Source: Prevotella sp.
GTDB lineage: Bacteria > Bacteroidota > Bacteroidia > Bacteroidales > Bacteroidaceae
Direction of reading: 5' to 3'
Length of the DNA: 30,557 nucleotides
Assembly (NCBI GenBank): GCA_017430675.1
Contig: JAFRMM010000172.1
Coordinates: 1 to 30,557, forward strand
Shown: positions 1-8,265 of the stretch, one piece after another
How the letters are laid out: each line of letters starts with the position of its first letter
How positions within the stretch are numbered: position 1 is the first letter of the stretch
The notes under the pieces: model-generated
What the model saw: only the letters and a program-made list of their open reading frames with translations
Databases searched by the model: none
Told to the model about the DNA's origin: nothing
Program-made: the position numbers and the translations under genes

Positions 1-123
1 AAGCAGCGAGAGCATACTCATTGTTGCCAATTAATTTTTCGCTGACTCGGATTATGGAGGGAACCAACAAGCCTCCGCGTGCTTACGTACCATCTCGACC
101 CGCTGTCAAATCCAGTCAACCCC
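1..123 (-). ncRNA. ssrA: tmRNA (5' part, truncated by window edge)
   Basis: Transfer-messenger RNA rescues stalled ribosomes and tags the unfinished peptide for proteolysis. Read on the minus strand, the RNA would begin near 123 with GGGGTTGACTGGATTTGACA, which is very close to the conserved 5' end of bacterial tmRNAs (GGGGCTGA..GGATTCGAC). About 95 nt further, positions 28 to 2 read GGC AAC AAT GAG TAT GCT CTC GCT GCT, encoding the tag GNNEYALAA followed by the T of a probable stop codon. The ALAA end is the classical ClpXP degron, and Bacteroidales tags are of this type (G-x-N-x-Y-ALAA). The 3' half with the tRNA-like CCA end lies outside the window. The match is by eye, so the exact 5' nucleotide is approximate. 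Confidence 0.9.
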
Positions 124-148
124 AGGCGTCGATTCCGTAAAATCGCTG

Positions 149-156
149 CAAAGATA
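149..156 (-). promoter_or_regulatory. -7 box for ssrA
   Basis: Minus-strand TATCTTTG fits the Bacteroidetes -7 consensus TAnnTTTG. It lies about 25 nt upstream of the predicted mature tmRNA 5' end, which leaves a short leader for RNase P to remove. Confidence 0.75.
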
Positions 157-272
157 CGAATAAGCAAGTAAAAAACCAAATTTTATTTGAGTTTTTTCGA
201 GCGAAAGTATCTTCAATACAATTAAAGATAGCATTTTTTCAGAATACTTGCAAATAATTCAGGGAAAAACTG

Positions 273-280
273 TAACTTTG
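273..280 (+). promoter_or_regulatory. -7 box for the polysaccharide export operon
   Basis: TAACTTTG matches TAnnTTTG and lies 20 nt upstream of the first ATG of the polysaccharide export gene. The five genes up to 6217 follow with gaps of at most 12 nt, so this promoter probably drives all of them. Confidence 0.75.
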
Positions 281-300
281 CACCCGATTATTTGTAAATC

Positions 301-1110
301 ATGTGGAAAATGAAGATTAACAACCTGCTGGTGGCAGTCTGTGCGGCACTCATGCTGGCGGCCTGTACCACCCCAAAGAACATCACTTACTTTCCTGACG
401 CAGTCAACGGCGAAACATTCACCTTGCCCAGTAACAAAGGTATCATCCTGAAGCCGGCAGACAGGCTTTCCATCATCGTCAACACCAAGTCCGTGGAACT
501 GAACAACATGCTGAACATGCCCATAACCTCTCAAATCATTGGTTATCCGGAGCAGACGACGTGGAACATGAGCCAGGGCACTTCAGGCTACACCATCGAT
601 CCAGACGGCAACATCGAATACCCCCTCATCGGCAAGGTGAAGGCAGCAGGAATGACGCGCTCGGAACTGGCGGAACACCTGAAGCAGAAACTCAACGAGC
701 AGCACGCGGCCACAGACGCCGTGGTCACCGTGGAGTACCTGAACCTGGGATTCTCTGTGATGGGTGAGGTGAACAAGCCTGGTTTCTATCAGTTCGAGAG
801 CGATAAGGTGAACCTCCTGCAGGGACTTAGCAAAGCGGGCGACATGAAGATCACAGGTAAGCGCAAAAACGTCAAGGTGATCCGTACTGACGGCGACAAG
901 CAGGAGACTTATATCGTGGATCTGCAGAATCAGAAGGAACTGACAGAGTCTCCCGCCTTCTACCTCCAGCAGAACGACGTGATCTACGTGGAACCCAACA
1001 ACTACCAGAAACGTCAGTCAGCAGCCAACGCCAATGAGATCACCAAGGCCTCGTTCTGGCTCTCGGCCATCTCCGTGCTCACCACCGTATCCGTCCTGAT
1101 ATTCAAATAA
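301..1110 (+). CDS. Polysaccharide export lipoprotein, Wza-like
   Basis: Predicted outer-membrane polysaccharide export protein (Poly_export/SLBB family), the channel through which capsule or exopolysaccharide leaves the cell. The N-terminus is a lipoprotein signal peptide with lipobox LMLAAC, so the mature protein should start at the lipidated Cys around residue 22. A Poly_export domain follows (about residues 45-140, with GYTIDPDGNIEYPLIGKVK), then an SLBB-like segment (about 148-200, with GEVNKPGFYQF). It ends in a hydrophobic C-terminal helix (about 250-269), the place where Wza-family proteins cross the outer membrane. ATG 301 is used, but ATG 310 gives an equally good signal peptide. 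It is the first gene of the locus and lies 9 nt before the Wzz-like gene. At 269 residues it is shorter than E. coli Wza (about 380), as is usual for Bacteroidetes members. Confidence 0.93.
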   Translation: MWKMKINNLLVAVCAALMLAACTTPKNITYFPDAVNGETFTLPSNKGIILKPADRLSIIVNTKSVELNNMLNMPITSQIIGYPEQTTWNMSQGTSGYTIDPDGNIEYPLIGKVKAAGMTRSELAEHLKQKLNEQHAATDAVVTVEYLNLGFSVMGEVNKPGFYQFESDKVNLLQGLSKAGDMKITGKRKNVKVIRTDGDKQETYIVDLQNQKELTESPAFYLQQNDVIYVEPNNYQKRQSAANANEITKASFWLSAISVLTTVSVLIFK

Positions 1111-1119
1111 GAAGAACTT

Positions 1120-2682
1120 ATGGCTCAGAATAAATCCCTGACTATCGGCGAGTTTGTCAGACAGTGCCTCGCCAAGTGGAAATGGTTTGCCATCTCCGTG
1201 ACCGCCACCCTGCTGCTGGCTGTCGTCTATCTCGTCATCACCCCGCCCAAATACACCAAGGCGGCACAGGTGCTCATCAAGGACCAAGGCGGCATGGGTG
1301 CCCTCATGGGACAAATCGGAGGTCTCGCAGAACTGGGCGGTCTCATGGGCATGAACATGGGATCGTCGAACGTCTATAACGAACTCTACGCCATGCAGTC
1401 GCCCTGGCTCCTGCTGAACGTCGTCCACCAACTGGACCTCGACATGAGTTATACCATCAAGGGCATCCGCAACAAGGACCTCTACATCGATGAGCGGCCC
1501 ATCATCGTCAAGTTCAAGACACTCACTGAGGAGGATGACATCAAGATGAAGGTTGATCTCAACCGCAACGGCGACCTGAAGATCTACAAGATCAAGAAGA
1601 ACGACGACAAGTACGACGACGAGATCACGGGCCATGTGAACAGTACGCTGAAGAGTTCCATCGGCGACATCGAGATCAAGGCCACCCCCTACCTGAGCAA
1701 GATGGAGGACGACGAGGTGACCATCACCGTGAAGCGCACGGAACCCATGGCCATCGTCGATCAGCTCTCCAGGAAGCGCCTGAACATCGCCGTGAGCAAC
1801 CGCGAGGCCTCGATCATCGACATCGAATGCAAGGACGTGTCGAAACTGCGCGCCACCAATATCATCAATGCCATCATCGCCGAGTACCGCAAGGAGTCAA
1901 AGGCCGACAAGGATGCCGAGGCTGCCATTTCCGAACAATATGTCGTGGAGCGCATGGCCTCACTGGACCAGGAACTCAAGACCCTGGGAGAGCGCGTGGC
2001 CGAGCATAAGAGCAAGACGATGATGCCCGACCTGGAGGTGATGGCGTCGATGTATGCCGAGAGTGCGAAGGACGTAGCCCAGGCACAAATGGAACTACAG
2101 GGTCAACTCTATGTGGCCGAAGCCATCCGCGACTATCTGCGCGACGAGTCGAAGAAGGACGAACTCCTGCCAGCCCTCCTCGTGGCCGAGAACTCTGGGC
2201 TGTCAGAACCCGTGAGCGAGTACAACGCCCTGCTGCTGCAGCGCAACAAGATCGTGGCCGCCTCCAGCAAGGAGAGTCCGCTGGTGAAGGATCTCGACAA
2301 GCAGTTGGCCGCCATGCATGATGCCGTGCTCACCTCTGCGGAGAACGCCATCAAGCAGGTGAAGATGCAACTGAAGAACGTGGCAGCCAAGGAGAAGGAG
2401 GGCAAACAGTTGATTGCCTCTGCACCCAAGAAATACATCGACGGTCTGACCGACGAGGAAGACCTGAAGGTGCTGGCCACCCTGCGCATCTTCCTGCTCC
2501 AGAAGCGCGAGGAAGCCCAGATGACCAAGTCGCTGAAGACTGACGTACGTCTGCTCACCCCGCCACTGGGCCTGAAGGAACAGAGTTCACCCTACATACC
2601 CCTGATCCTCCTTTGCGCCTTCATCCTGGGACTCTTCATCCCTGCGAGCCTTATCGTAGCACGTGAACATATCAGAATCTAA
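1120..2682 (+). CDS. Wzz/PCP-type chain-length determinant, no kinase domain
   Basis: Inner-membrane polysaccharide co-polymerase, predicted to set chain length and connect Wzx/Wzy synthesis to the Wza-like exporter. A transmembrane helix at about residues 22-42 is followed by the Wzz motif region (PPKYTKAAQVLIKDQGG). A long periplasmic part comes next, with coiled-coil-rich helices at about 265-450. A second transmembrane helix lies near the C-terminus (about 490-512), preceded by PPLGLKEQSSPYIP, the proline-rich motif typical of PCP proteins. The protein stops 8 residues after that helix, so the cytoplasmic BY-kinase domain and Tyr cluster of Wzc proteins are absent, and no separate kinase gene is seen in the window. 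Its stop codon directly abuts the GTG of the next gene. Confidence 0.93.
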   Translation: MAQNKSLTIGEFVRQCLAKWKWFAISVTATLLLAVVYLVITPPKYTKAAQVLIKDQGGMGALMGQIGGLAELGGLMGMNMGSSNVYNELYAMQSPWLLLNVVHQLDLDMSYTIKGIRNKDLYIDERPIIVKFKTLTEEDDIKMKVDLNRNGDLKIYKIKKNDDKYDDEITGHVNSTLKSSIGDIEIKATPYLSKMEDDEVTITVKRTEPMAIVDQLSRKRLNIAVSNREASIIDIECKDVSKLRATNIINAIIAEYRKESKADKDAEAAISEQYVVERMASLDQELKTLGERVAEHKSKTMMPDLEVMASMYAESAKDVAQAQMELQGQLYVAEAIRDYLRDESKKDELLPALLVAENSGLSEPVSEYNALLLQRNKIVAASSKESPLVKDLDKQLAAMHDAVLTSAENAIKQVKMQLKNVAAKEKEGKQLIASAPKKYIDGLTDEEDLKVLATLRIFLLQKREEAQMTKSLKTDVRLLTPPLGLKEQSSPYIPLILLCAFILGLFIPASLIVAREHIRI

Positions 2683-3915
2683 GTGGATCTCGTAAGCCAG
2701 TTATCCATCGTCCTGATACTTCTCATGGAGGTGTCGTGCCTGACGTATCTCGAGTACAGGGCATGGCGTACCATCTACACCCCGCTGTGCGCCCTCATGC
2801 TCCCCTACGTCGCCGTGCTCCTCATCACCATTGCCATCCCTGCCGACTTCGGCTTCGTGAGGTTCAACTACGAGAGTATCTACGTGTGGATCCTCGGACT
2901 GCCGCTCTTCGCCATCCCCAGTTTCGGCTTCGCCACCCTGATGCGCCACTACCAGTTGCCCGTCATCTCCACCATCAAGGACGAGGAGAAGGGCCTCCCC
3001 ACAATCCTCCTCGTGATCAGCATCCTCCTAGTGGCCGTCCTCCTGCTCAAACTATACACCACCCTCTCACACGGCTTCTACCTCTTCGGCACGGAGGACT
3101 TCGCCGAGGAGTTCAGCGGCCACGGCATCTGGGCCCACCTCCGAGGCATGATCATCCCCATCCTCATCCTCGCCCTCTACTTTGTCAGGAAGACAGACTT
3201 CCTGCTCTGGGGGCTTATCGGCCTCATGCTGGTCATCCAGTTCAGTTATATGGTAAAGGGTGCCATCATCATCACCGTGGTCTCTGCCCTCATGATGAAA
3301 CTCTATACGGGCAAAATCCGCCTCAACCTGACACTCGTGCTGGGTGTCATCCTGGGCGCCGTCCTGGTGTTCTATCTCATCTACATGGTGATCCCCCTGC
3401 TGGGCAATGACGGTGAGGCCAACATGAACCTCGTGGAGTTCATCGCCCGCCACTTCGTGCATTACTTCACCAGCGGCACCCTCGGCTGGAGTTACGACCT
3501 GGATCAGGGCATCCCCGACCGTAACGACTTCTCCTATATCGTCGCACCCTTCGTGAACATCTGGAACGCCATCAACGGCTACGAGATGATCTCACCAGTC
3601 AATCCCTTCTACTGGAACACGGGCATCACCTACACCAACGTTCGCACCTTCTTCGGCACGCTCTGCATCTACACCAACCCCCTCTCGTTTGCCACCTATA
3701 CCCTCGTGGCCAGTTCGTTCATCTACTTCTGGAAGATGCTGGCGGCCATGACGCGCAATATCTACGTTCACACCATCCTCTTCTATTACTGCGGCCTGAT
3801 GGCCATGGGATGGTTTGAGTTCTATATGTTCCACCTCTCAGCCATCGAGGTGCCCCTCATCGCGCTGCTCTACGCCTGGCTGGCGGAAAAGGGAAAGGAG
3901 GTAAGCCTTGGCTAA
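2683..3915 (+). CDS. O-antigen/oligosaccharide repeat-unit polymerase, Wzy-like
   Basis: Polytopic membrane protein of 410 residues with roughly 10-12 hydrophobic helices and a long periplasmic loop at about residues 240-320. This is the layout of Wzy polymerases, which join lipid-linked repeat units on the periplasmic side. Wzy sequences diverge strongly, so the call rests on topology, size and position between the Wzz-like and Wzx genes rather than on catalytic residues. The start is GTG directly after the upstream TAA with zero spacing. The next in-frame ATG is at 2725 and would cut into the first helix. The 3' end overlaps the flippase gene by 8 nt, suggesting translational coupling. Confidence 0.82.
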   Translation: MDLVSQLSIVLILLMEVSCLTYLEYRAWRTIYTPLCALMLPYVAVLLITIAIPADFGFVRFNYESIYVWILGLPLFAIPSFGFATLMRHYQLPVISTIKDEEKGLPTILLVISILLVAVLLLKLYTTLSHGFYLFGTEDFAEEFSGHGIWAHLRGMIIPILILALYFVRKTDFLLWGLIGLMLVIQFSYMVKGAIIITVVSALMMKLYTGKIRLNLTLVLGVILGAVLVFYLIYMVIPLLGNDGEANMNLVEFIARHFVHYFTSGTLGWSYDLDQGIPDRNDFSYIVAPFVNIWNAINGYEMISPVNPFYWNTGITYTNVRTFFGTLCIYTNPLSFATYTLVASSFIYFWKMLAAMTRNIYVHTILFYYCGLMAMGWFEFYMFHLSAIEVPLIALLYAWLAEKGKEVSLG

Positions 3916-5335
3916 CATCAAGCGCAACCTCATGTACAGCACGGTGCTCACCATGAGCACCTACCTCGTGCCGCTGATCGTCTTCCCCTATATCAGCCGC
4001 GTGCTGGGTGTCGAGGGCATCGGCATCGTCGATACCGTGGATAACATGATCGACTACTGCATCCTCTTCTCGATGATGGGTCTGTCATCGGTGGGTGTGC
4101 GCGAGATTGCGAAGAACAAGGACAACCCCCAGGCACTCAGTCAGACATTCACCGACCTGTTTGCCCTGAACCTCTGCTCCACACTGCTCATCGCCGTCGT
4201 GTTCTGCGGTGTGGTACTCCTGTCGCCCCGCTTGCAGGATTACGGTCTGCTCATCCCCATCGGCATCCTGAAACTCACGGCCAACCTCTTCTGGATCGAG
4301 TGGCTCTATACGGGCTTGGAGGATTTCCGCTATATCACCCTGCGCTCCATCATCCTGCGCACGGCCTTCATCATCGCCGTCTTCCTGTTCGTGCAGACGC
4401 GGGCTGATGTGGTCACCTACTATGCCCTCTTCGTGGGCATCACGGTGGGCAATGCCGTGTGCAACTGGTATCACAAGCGCACCTATCTGCACTGGGACAT
4501 CCGCCAGGCCAATATCCGCCGCTTCCTCGTGCCTTTCTTCATGCTGGGCATCTTCGCCATGCTCTCGGCCGTCTATTCGAAGTTGTCACTCCCCGTGCTC
4601 AACTTCATCACGAACAACCAGGAGGCTGGCAACTTCGCCACCGCCACGCGCGTCTATCGCGTCGTCATTGCCCTGGTGAGCACACTGACGGGCGTCATGA
4701 TCCCCCGCATGAGCGTGCTGATGGAGGAAGACCGTTTCGACATGGTGCGCCATTATACCGATGTGGCCTTCAAGTTGCTCTTCCTCTTTGCCTTCCCGCT
4801 CATCATCTTCGTCGAACTGTTCGCCCCCGACATCATCCGACTGTTTGCAGGGCCGGGCTTCGAGGGAGCCATCCTGCCCATGCGCATCACGATGTTCCAA
4901 CTGTTGGTCATCGGTTCCGAGAAGATCATCGTACTGCAGTTGCTGATACCCTTGCGCAAGGACCGTACCATCGTCAAGGCTGGTCTGGCTGGCGTCGTCG
5001 TCTGGGGCATCCTCACCGTCATCCTCGTGCCCTGTCTGCAGAGTGTGGGCACCAGTCTCGTATGGGTGGCAGCCGAACTGGTGGTGCTCATGATCGCTGC
5101 CATGGAGTCCAGCCGCTCGCTCTCCATCCGCTTCCCCTTCGGTCTGCTATTTAAATCGGTGGCCTATGCCCTACCCTATCTGTTGGTAGGCGGTATCATC
5201 CTATTACTGACAGATTCACCCGTGCTCAGGATTGTTTTGAGCGTCGTGCTGTTCATGGCCTACGCCGTCATCCTCGAGGACAAGGTCTATCAGACAGGCA
5301 TCCTCAACACCCTGAAAGGCATCTTCTCCCGATAA
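3908..5335 (+). CDS. Wzx-type polysaccharide flippase
   Basis: Member of the MOP/MATE-like polysaccharide transporter superfamily (Polysacc_synt), which moves undecaprenyl-linked repeat units across the inner membrane. The N-terminus NLMYSTVLTMSTYLVPLIVF followed by PYISRVLGVEGIG is a typical Wzx signature, and the 475 residues contain about 12-14 hydrophobic helices. The start used is TTG at 3908. It is supported by a strong Shine-Dalgarno (AAAGGAGG, about 3894-3901) roughly 7 nt upstream, which is unusual in this genome type. An ATG at 3932 is possible but would remove the conserved first residues. It overlaps the end of the Wzy-like gene by 8 nt, and the next gene follows after 12 nt. Confidence 0.93.
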   Translation: MANIKRNLMYSTVLTMSTYLVPLIVFPYISRVLGVEGIGIVDTVDNMIDYCILFSMMGLSSVGVREIAKNKDNPQALSQTFTDLFALNLCSTLLIAVVFCGVVLLSPRLQDYGLLIPIGILKLTANLFWIEWLYTGLEDFRYITLRSIILRTAFIIAVFLFVQTRADVVTYYALFVGITVGNAVCNWYHKRTYLHWDIRQANIRRFLVPFFMLGIFAMLSAVYSKLSLPVLNFITNNQEAGNFATATRVYRVVIALVSTLTGVMIPRMSVLMEEDRFDMVRHYTDVAFKLLFLFAFPLIIFVELFAPDIIRLFAGPGFEGAILPMRITMFQLLVIGSEKIIVLQLLIPLRKDRTIVKAGLAGVVVWGILTVILVPCLQSVGTSLVWVAAELVVLMIAAMESSRSLSIRFPFGLLFKSVAYALPYLLVGGIILLLTDSPVLRIVLSVVLFMAYAVILEDKVYQTGILNTLKGIFSR

Positions 5336-5347
5336 ACAGATAAGGAT

Positions 5348-6217
5348 ATGGAATACGCCATCGGCATCGTGACCTACCAGCCCGATATCACCCGTCTGCA
5401 GGAGAACCTGAAGGCCGCCAAGGATCAGGGGGATCAGGATCAGGGGGACAGGTCGCTTGATTCTGGCTTTCAGCCGAATCATGGACCTGTCCCCCTGATC
5501 CTCGTCGATAACGGCTCTTCGAACATCGCCGACATCCGCACCCTGGCCGATGGTGCTATCCTGATAGAGAACCCATCCAACCTCGGCATCGCCGCGGCCC
5601 TGAACCAACTCTGCCACAAGGCCCAGGCACTCGGCTGTGAGTGGATTGTCACGCTCGATCAGGACTCCGTCATCCAGCCCGGTATGCTCGAAGCGTTCAG
5701 CCACCATACCAGCCAGCGAGACCTTGCCATCATCTGTCCCCGCATCGAGGACCGCCGTTTAGGGCGCCAGCATACGCAGAGCACTTCTGGAACGGAACAT
5801 GTCACCCACGCCATCACCGCTGGCAATATGGTGCGCCTCAAGGCTTGGAAGGCCGTGGGCGGCTTCACCGAGTCACTCTTCATCGACGGGGTTGATTTCG
5901 ACTTCTGCCTGAAACTCCGCGAAGGCGGCTGGCAGATCCTCCGCGACAACAGCGTCTGTCTCGTTCAGGAGATGGGCCACGGCCGCAGGATCGCCTTGCC
6001 CTTCCATCATCAGATGTCGGTCTTAAACCACTCCCCACAGCGCCTTTATTACATCGTGCGCAACTATCTCTGGATAGGCCGTCAGCACCACCAGCGCCTC
6101 CACTGGAGCCTCGAGGTTGCCAAGCGCCTGTTCATCGTCCTCTGCTTCGAGAAACAGAAATGGCAGAAACTCCGCGCCATGCTCAAGGGCATCTGTGACT
6201 ACCTCAAATTACCTTAA
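5348..6217 (+). CDS. GT2 family glycosyltransferase, rhamnosyltransferase-like
   Basis: GT-A fold glycosyltransferase family 2, predicted to add a sugar to the lipid-linked repeat unit at the cytoplasmic face. The first strand YAIGIVTYQPD, the ILVDNGSSN strand-loop (about residues 51-59), ENPSNLGIAAALN (74-86) and the metal-binding TLDQDS motif (D104-Q-D106) follow the order in dTDP-rhamnosyl transferases. FIDGVDFDFCLKLREGGW is the usual acceptor-side region. Between helix 1 and strand 2 the protein has about 24 extra residues rich in D, Q and G, encoded by a perfect palindrome at 5436-5502. Family members usually go directly from helix 1 to VDNGS there. The reading frame stays open through the insert, so the enzyme may still work. 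It ends 39 nt before the convergent serpin gene. Confidence 0.9.
   Translation: MEYAIGIVTYQPDITRLQENLKAAKDQGDQDQGDRSLDSGFQPNHGPVPLILVDNGSSNIADIRTLADGAILIENPSNLGIAAALNQLCHKAQALGCEWIVTLDQDSVIQPGMLEAFSHHTSQRDLAIICPRIEDRRLGRQHTQSTSGTEHVTHAITAGNMVRLKAWKAVGGFTESLFIDGVDFDFCLKLREGGWQILRDNSVCLVQEMGHGRRIALPFHHQMSVLNHSPQRLYYIVRNYLWIGRQHHQRLHWSLEVAKRLFIVLCFEKQKWQKLRAMLKGICDYLKLP
5436..5502. repeat. Intragenic REP-like palindrome
   Basis: A perfect 19-bp inverted repeat: AGGATCAGGGGGACAGGTC at 5436-5454 and its reverse complement at 5484-5502. The 29-nt centre can fold further (GATTC-GGCT against AGCC-GAATC with single-base bulges). A partial direct copy of the outer arm, GGATCAGGGG, lies just upstream at 5422-5431. 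The whole unit is inside the glycosyltransferase gene and keeps its frame. The core GGGGACAGG also occurs in the anti-sigma gene repeat at 12418-12459. The form resembles REP palindromes moved by RAYT transposases, but no transposase is present here. Confidence 0.85.
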
Positions 6218-6256
6218 TACCCCATCATGGCGCATGCTCTTCTTCGATGCATGTGC

Positions 6257-8140
6257 TCACTTCACCACAACCTTGCGGCCGTTGCGGATATACAGGCCGC
6301 GGGCGGGGGGCGTGCTCAGCCGCTGGCCCTGAAGGTTGTAGAGACGGTCCTCCTCAGGAACAGACAGGCGCTGGGGCGCAGGGAGCGCGCTGGTGACCTC
6401 ACCCGTGTACTGGCCGATGAAGAAGATGACACCCGTGGATTGCTCGCTGATGACATAGAGGAAGGGGCGATTGGCATGGAACTCGGTAAACTCGGGCATG
6501 GCACTCCCCGCCACGGCTACCACCGTGACGGCTGCGGCCTCCGTGCCCTGCTCGTCGAGTTTGATCTTCGCCACCTGGAACATCATGCCGATATAGACAG
6601 GCACGTTGCAGAAATAGGGGAACTCGGCACAGTCGGAGAAGGCGGTGGGCATGCCTAGGTCGGACATGATCTTCTCCAGGCTCTTCTTCGTCTCGGTCTC
6701 GAAACGGGGTATCTTCAGATCGACCTCACAGTGATGGCTCCCGACCTGCCAGTTGTTGCCGTTGAGGGATTCGAGCACGTCGCCGACGGTCTTGCCCTCG
6801 CGGGGCAGGAACACCGTCATGTGATAGGCACCGTTGCCGTAGGGCAGGTTGACGGCCTGATAGAGATCATTCTCAGTATAGTTATACTTCGCATGGTACT
6901 TGTGCATCATGGGCACCTCGGGGCCGCCGTCGAAGGGCTCCGACTTAGTATTGGCAGCATCGAAGGGACTGCTCCACACGCCCTTGAAGTAGAGGGCATT
7001 CAGCAGGTAACTCACCATCGAGGGATCGAAGGAGTCCTCAGTGAGCAGGTTCTGGATCATGCCCTCGGTATGGTCGCTGGCCCACTGGTTGATCACGGCC
7101 ATGGTCTCCCCGTCGGCGAAGTCGCGGTTCTGCGGATCGGCATCGTAGTAGTCGTTGGCCTTCTGGACGAAGCCGTCCTGCAGACGGTAGCCCAGCCCCT
7201 CGTTCACGAAGACGGTATTGGCGATGAGCGACTTGGTCTTGCTGTCGAGCGTCCCAGCCTCGGTGAGCATCTTACGGCAGAAGGCGTTGATGGCGTCGGC
7301 TCCGGCATCGGAGAAGCCGAGCGTCTGGGTGATCTCCTGCAGGGTCTGTCCCTCGGCGGCATTGTTGAGCATGCCCAGGGCGTAGGTGATGCTCAACGGC
7401 GAGAGGATGCTGCTCTCCGTGCCACGCGCCTGGCGGAACAGGTTGAAGGCGAAGTCGTTGTTGCTGGCTATCAGTTGCTGCTCGTCCTCCGTCAGTTCGA
7501 TCTCCTTGGGAGCCTGGAAATTGTTGGCATCAAACCAGAGGTCACGCCCTGAGACATATCCCAGCGACTCGTAGTCGCAGATACAGTCGGGCTGTGGCGC
7601 ATAGGGGTCGAACATCAGACCGTACCCCTGAAAGCCCACCCCCTCCACAGCGACATAACCAAGATCGTAGGTATTGCCATTGGGATTGACATCCTGATAC
7701 CTGTATCGGCGGAACAACCGACCATTCACCTTGATGGTCTCTGTGATGCGGGTGACATCAGGGAAATAGCCTTGGTCGTAGTGCAGACTGAAGTCGAGCA
7801 CCATGCGGTCGCCCTGTTCATAGTCACTGTACATATACACCCGTCCCTCTTCATCCTCACGGAAGGCACCGTAGTATGACTGACTGCCATCACCGTCAAC
7901 ATACTCGGCCCACCTGTACATCTTCATATACTCGCGCCCGTCGATGACGGTGTCGCCCTCCAAATGATACTTGACTTCCCACAGGGTCTCGTCGTAGTCA
8001 TTCGCCTGGTCCTCGAAATGGTGATGGATGTAGCACCATGTCTTGCCCTGCTCCAGCATCTTCCGCTCAGGAGCCGCGGCCCTGGCAGTCATGCAGCAGA
8101 CTGCCACAGCCATCAACAATGTAATACAAAGATGTTTCAT
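6257..8140 (-). CDS. Secreted serpin with extra N-terminal domain and C-terminal tag
   Basis: Serine protease inhibitor of the serpin superfamily, predicted to be exported. Start ATG 8140 gives a clean signal peptide (MKHLCITLLMAVAVCCMTARA); an ATG at 8161 adds only MYNRGIP. Residues about 22-210 form a domain I do not recognise, rich in Tyr/Asp and beta-like. The serpin body follows (SSILSPLSITYALGMLNNAAEG, NALYFKGVWSSPFD, HMTVFLPREG). The reactive-centre loop near residue 530 has an intact inhibitory hinge, EQGTEAAAVT, and ends at FHANRPFLYVI. By alignment with antitrypsin P1 falls on or near Ser in VAGSAMPE, suggesting an elastase-like target. The last 28 residues (YNLQGQR..GLYIRNGRKVVVK) match a tail also found on the LRR protein at 13292-14863. 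It lies downstream of the LRR lipoprotein gene with about 100 nt between; no clear TAnnTTTG box was seen in that gap. Confidence 0.93.
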   Translation of the reverse strand: MKHLCITLLMAVAVCCMTARAAAPERKMLEQGKTWCYIHHHFEDQANDYDETLWEVKYHLEGDTVIDGREYMKMYRWAEYVDGDGSQSYYGAFREDEEGRVYMYSDYEQGDRMVLDFSLHYDQGYFPDVTRITETIKVNGRLFRRYRYQDVNPNGNTYDLGYVAVEGVGFQGYGLMFDPYAPQPDCICDYESLGYVSGRDLWFDANNFQAPKEIELTEDEQQLIASNNDFAFNLFRQARGTESSILSPLSITYALGMLNNAAEGQTLQEITQTLGFSDAGADAINAFCRKMLTEAGTLDSKTKSLIANTVFVNEGLGYRLQDGFVQKANDYYDADPQNRDFADGETMAVINQWASDHTEGMIQNLLTEDSFDPSMVSYLLNALYFKGVWSSPFDAANTKSEPFDGGPEVPMMHKYHAKYNYTENDLYQAVNLPYGNGAYHMTVFLPREGKTVGDVLESLNGNNWQVGSHHCEVDLKIPRFETETKKSLEKIMSDLGMPTAFSDCAEFPYFCNVPVYIGMMFQVAKIKLDEQGTEAAAVTVVAVAGSAMPEFTEFHANRPFLYVISEQSTGVIFFIGQYTGEVTSALPAPQRLSVPEEDRLYNLQGQRLSTPPARGLYIRNGRKVVVK

Positions 8141-8235
8141 TGGTATTCCTCTATTATACATGTTATTCTATAATACTAGAACACAGAAACGACCCAAATA
8201 CTGCTTTCGTCCCTCGTTATTTATGATTATTTAAC

Positions 8236-8265
8236 CAAACTCACTCAGAGTTCCCAGTGAGTTTG
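8236..8265 (-). terminator. Hairpin at the end of the LRR lipoprotein gene
   Basis: A perfect 10-bp stem, CAAACTCACT (8236-8245) with its reverse complement (8256-8265) and a 10-nt loop, covers the TGA stop of the LRR lipoprotein gene. No clear U-tract follows on the minus strand, so it may attenuate transcription or protect the 3' end between this gene and the serpin rather than terminate fully. Confidence 0.4.

Noticed and set aside
1..300. tmRNA gene as the integration site of a genomic island carrying the capsule locus
   Set aside because: Islands normally insert at the 3' end of ssrA, but here the 5' end faces the locus. No integrase or attachment repeats were seen.
5348..6217. Glycosyltransferase as a pseudogene because of the palindrome
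   Set aside because: The frame is open across the insert and all family motifs remain downstream.
6731..7552. 273-codon plus-strand open frame opposite the serpin
   Set aside because: Low-information composition without domains; the serpin on the other strand has unmistakable motifs.
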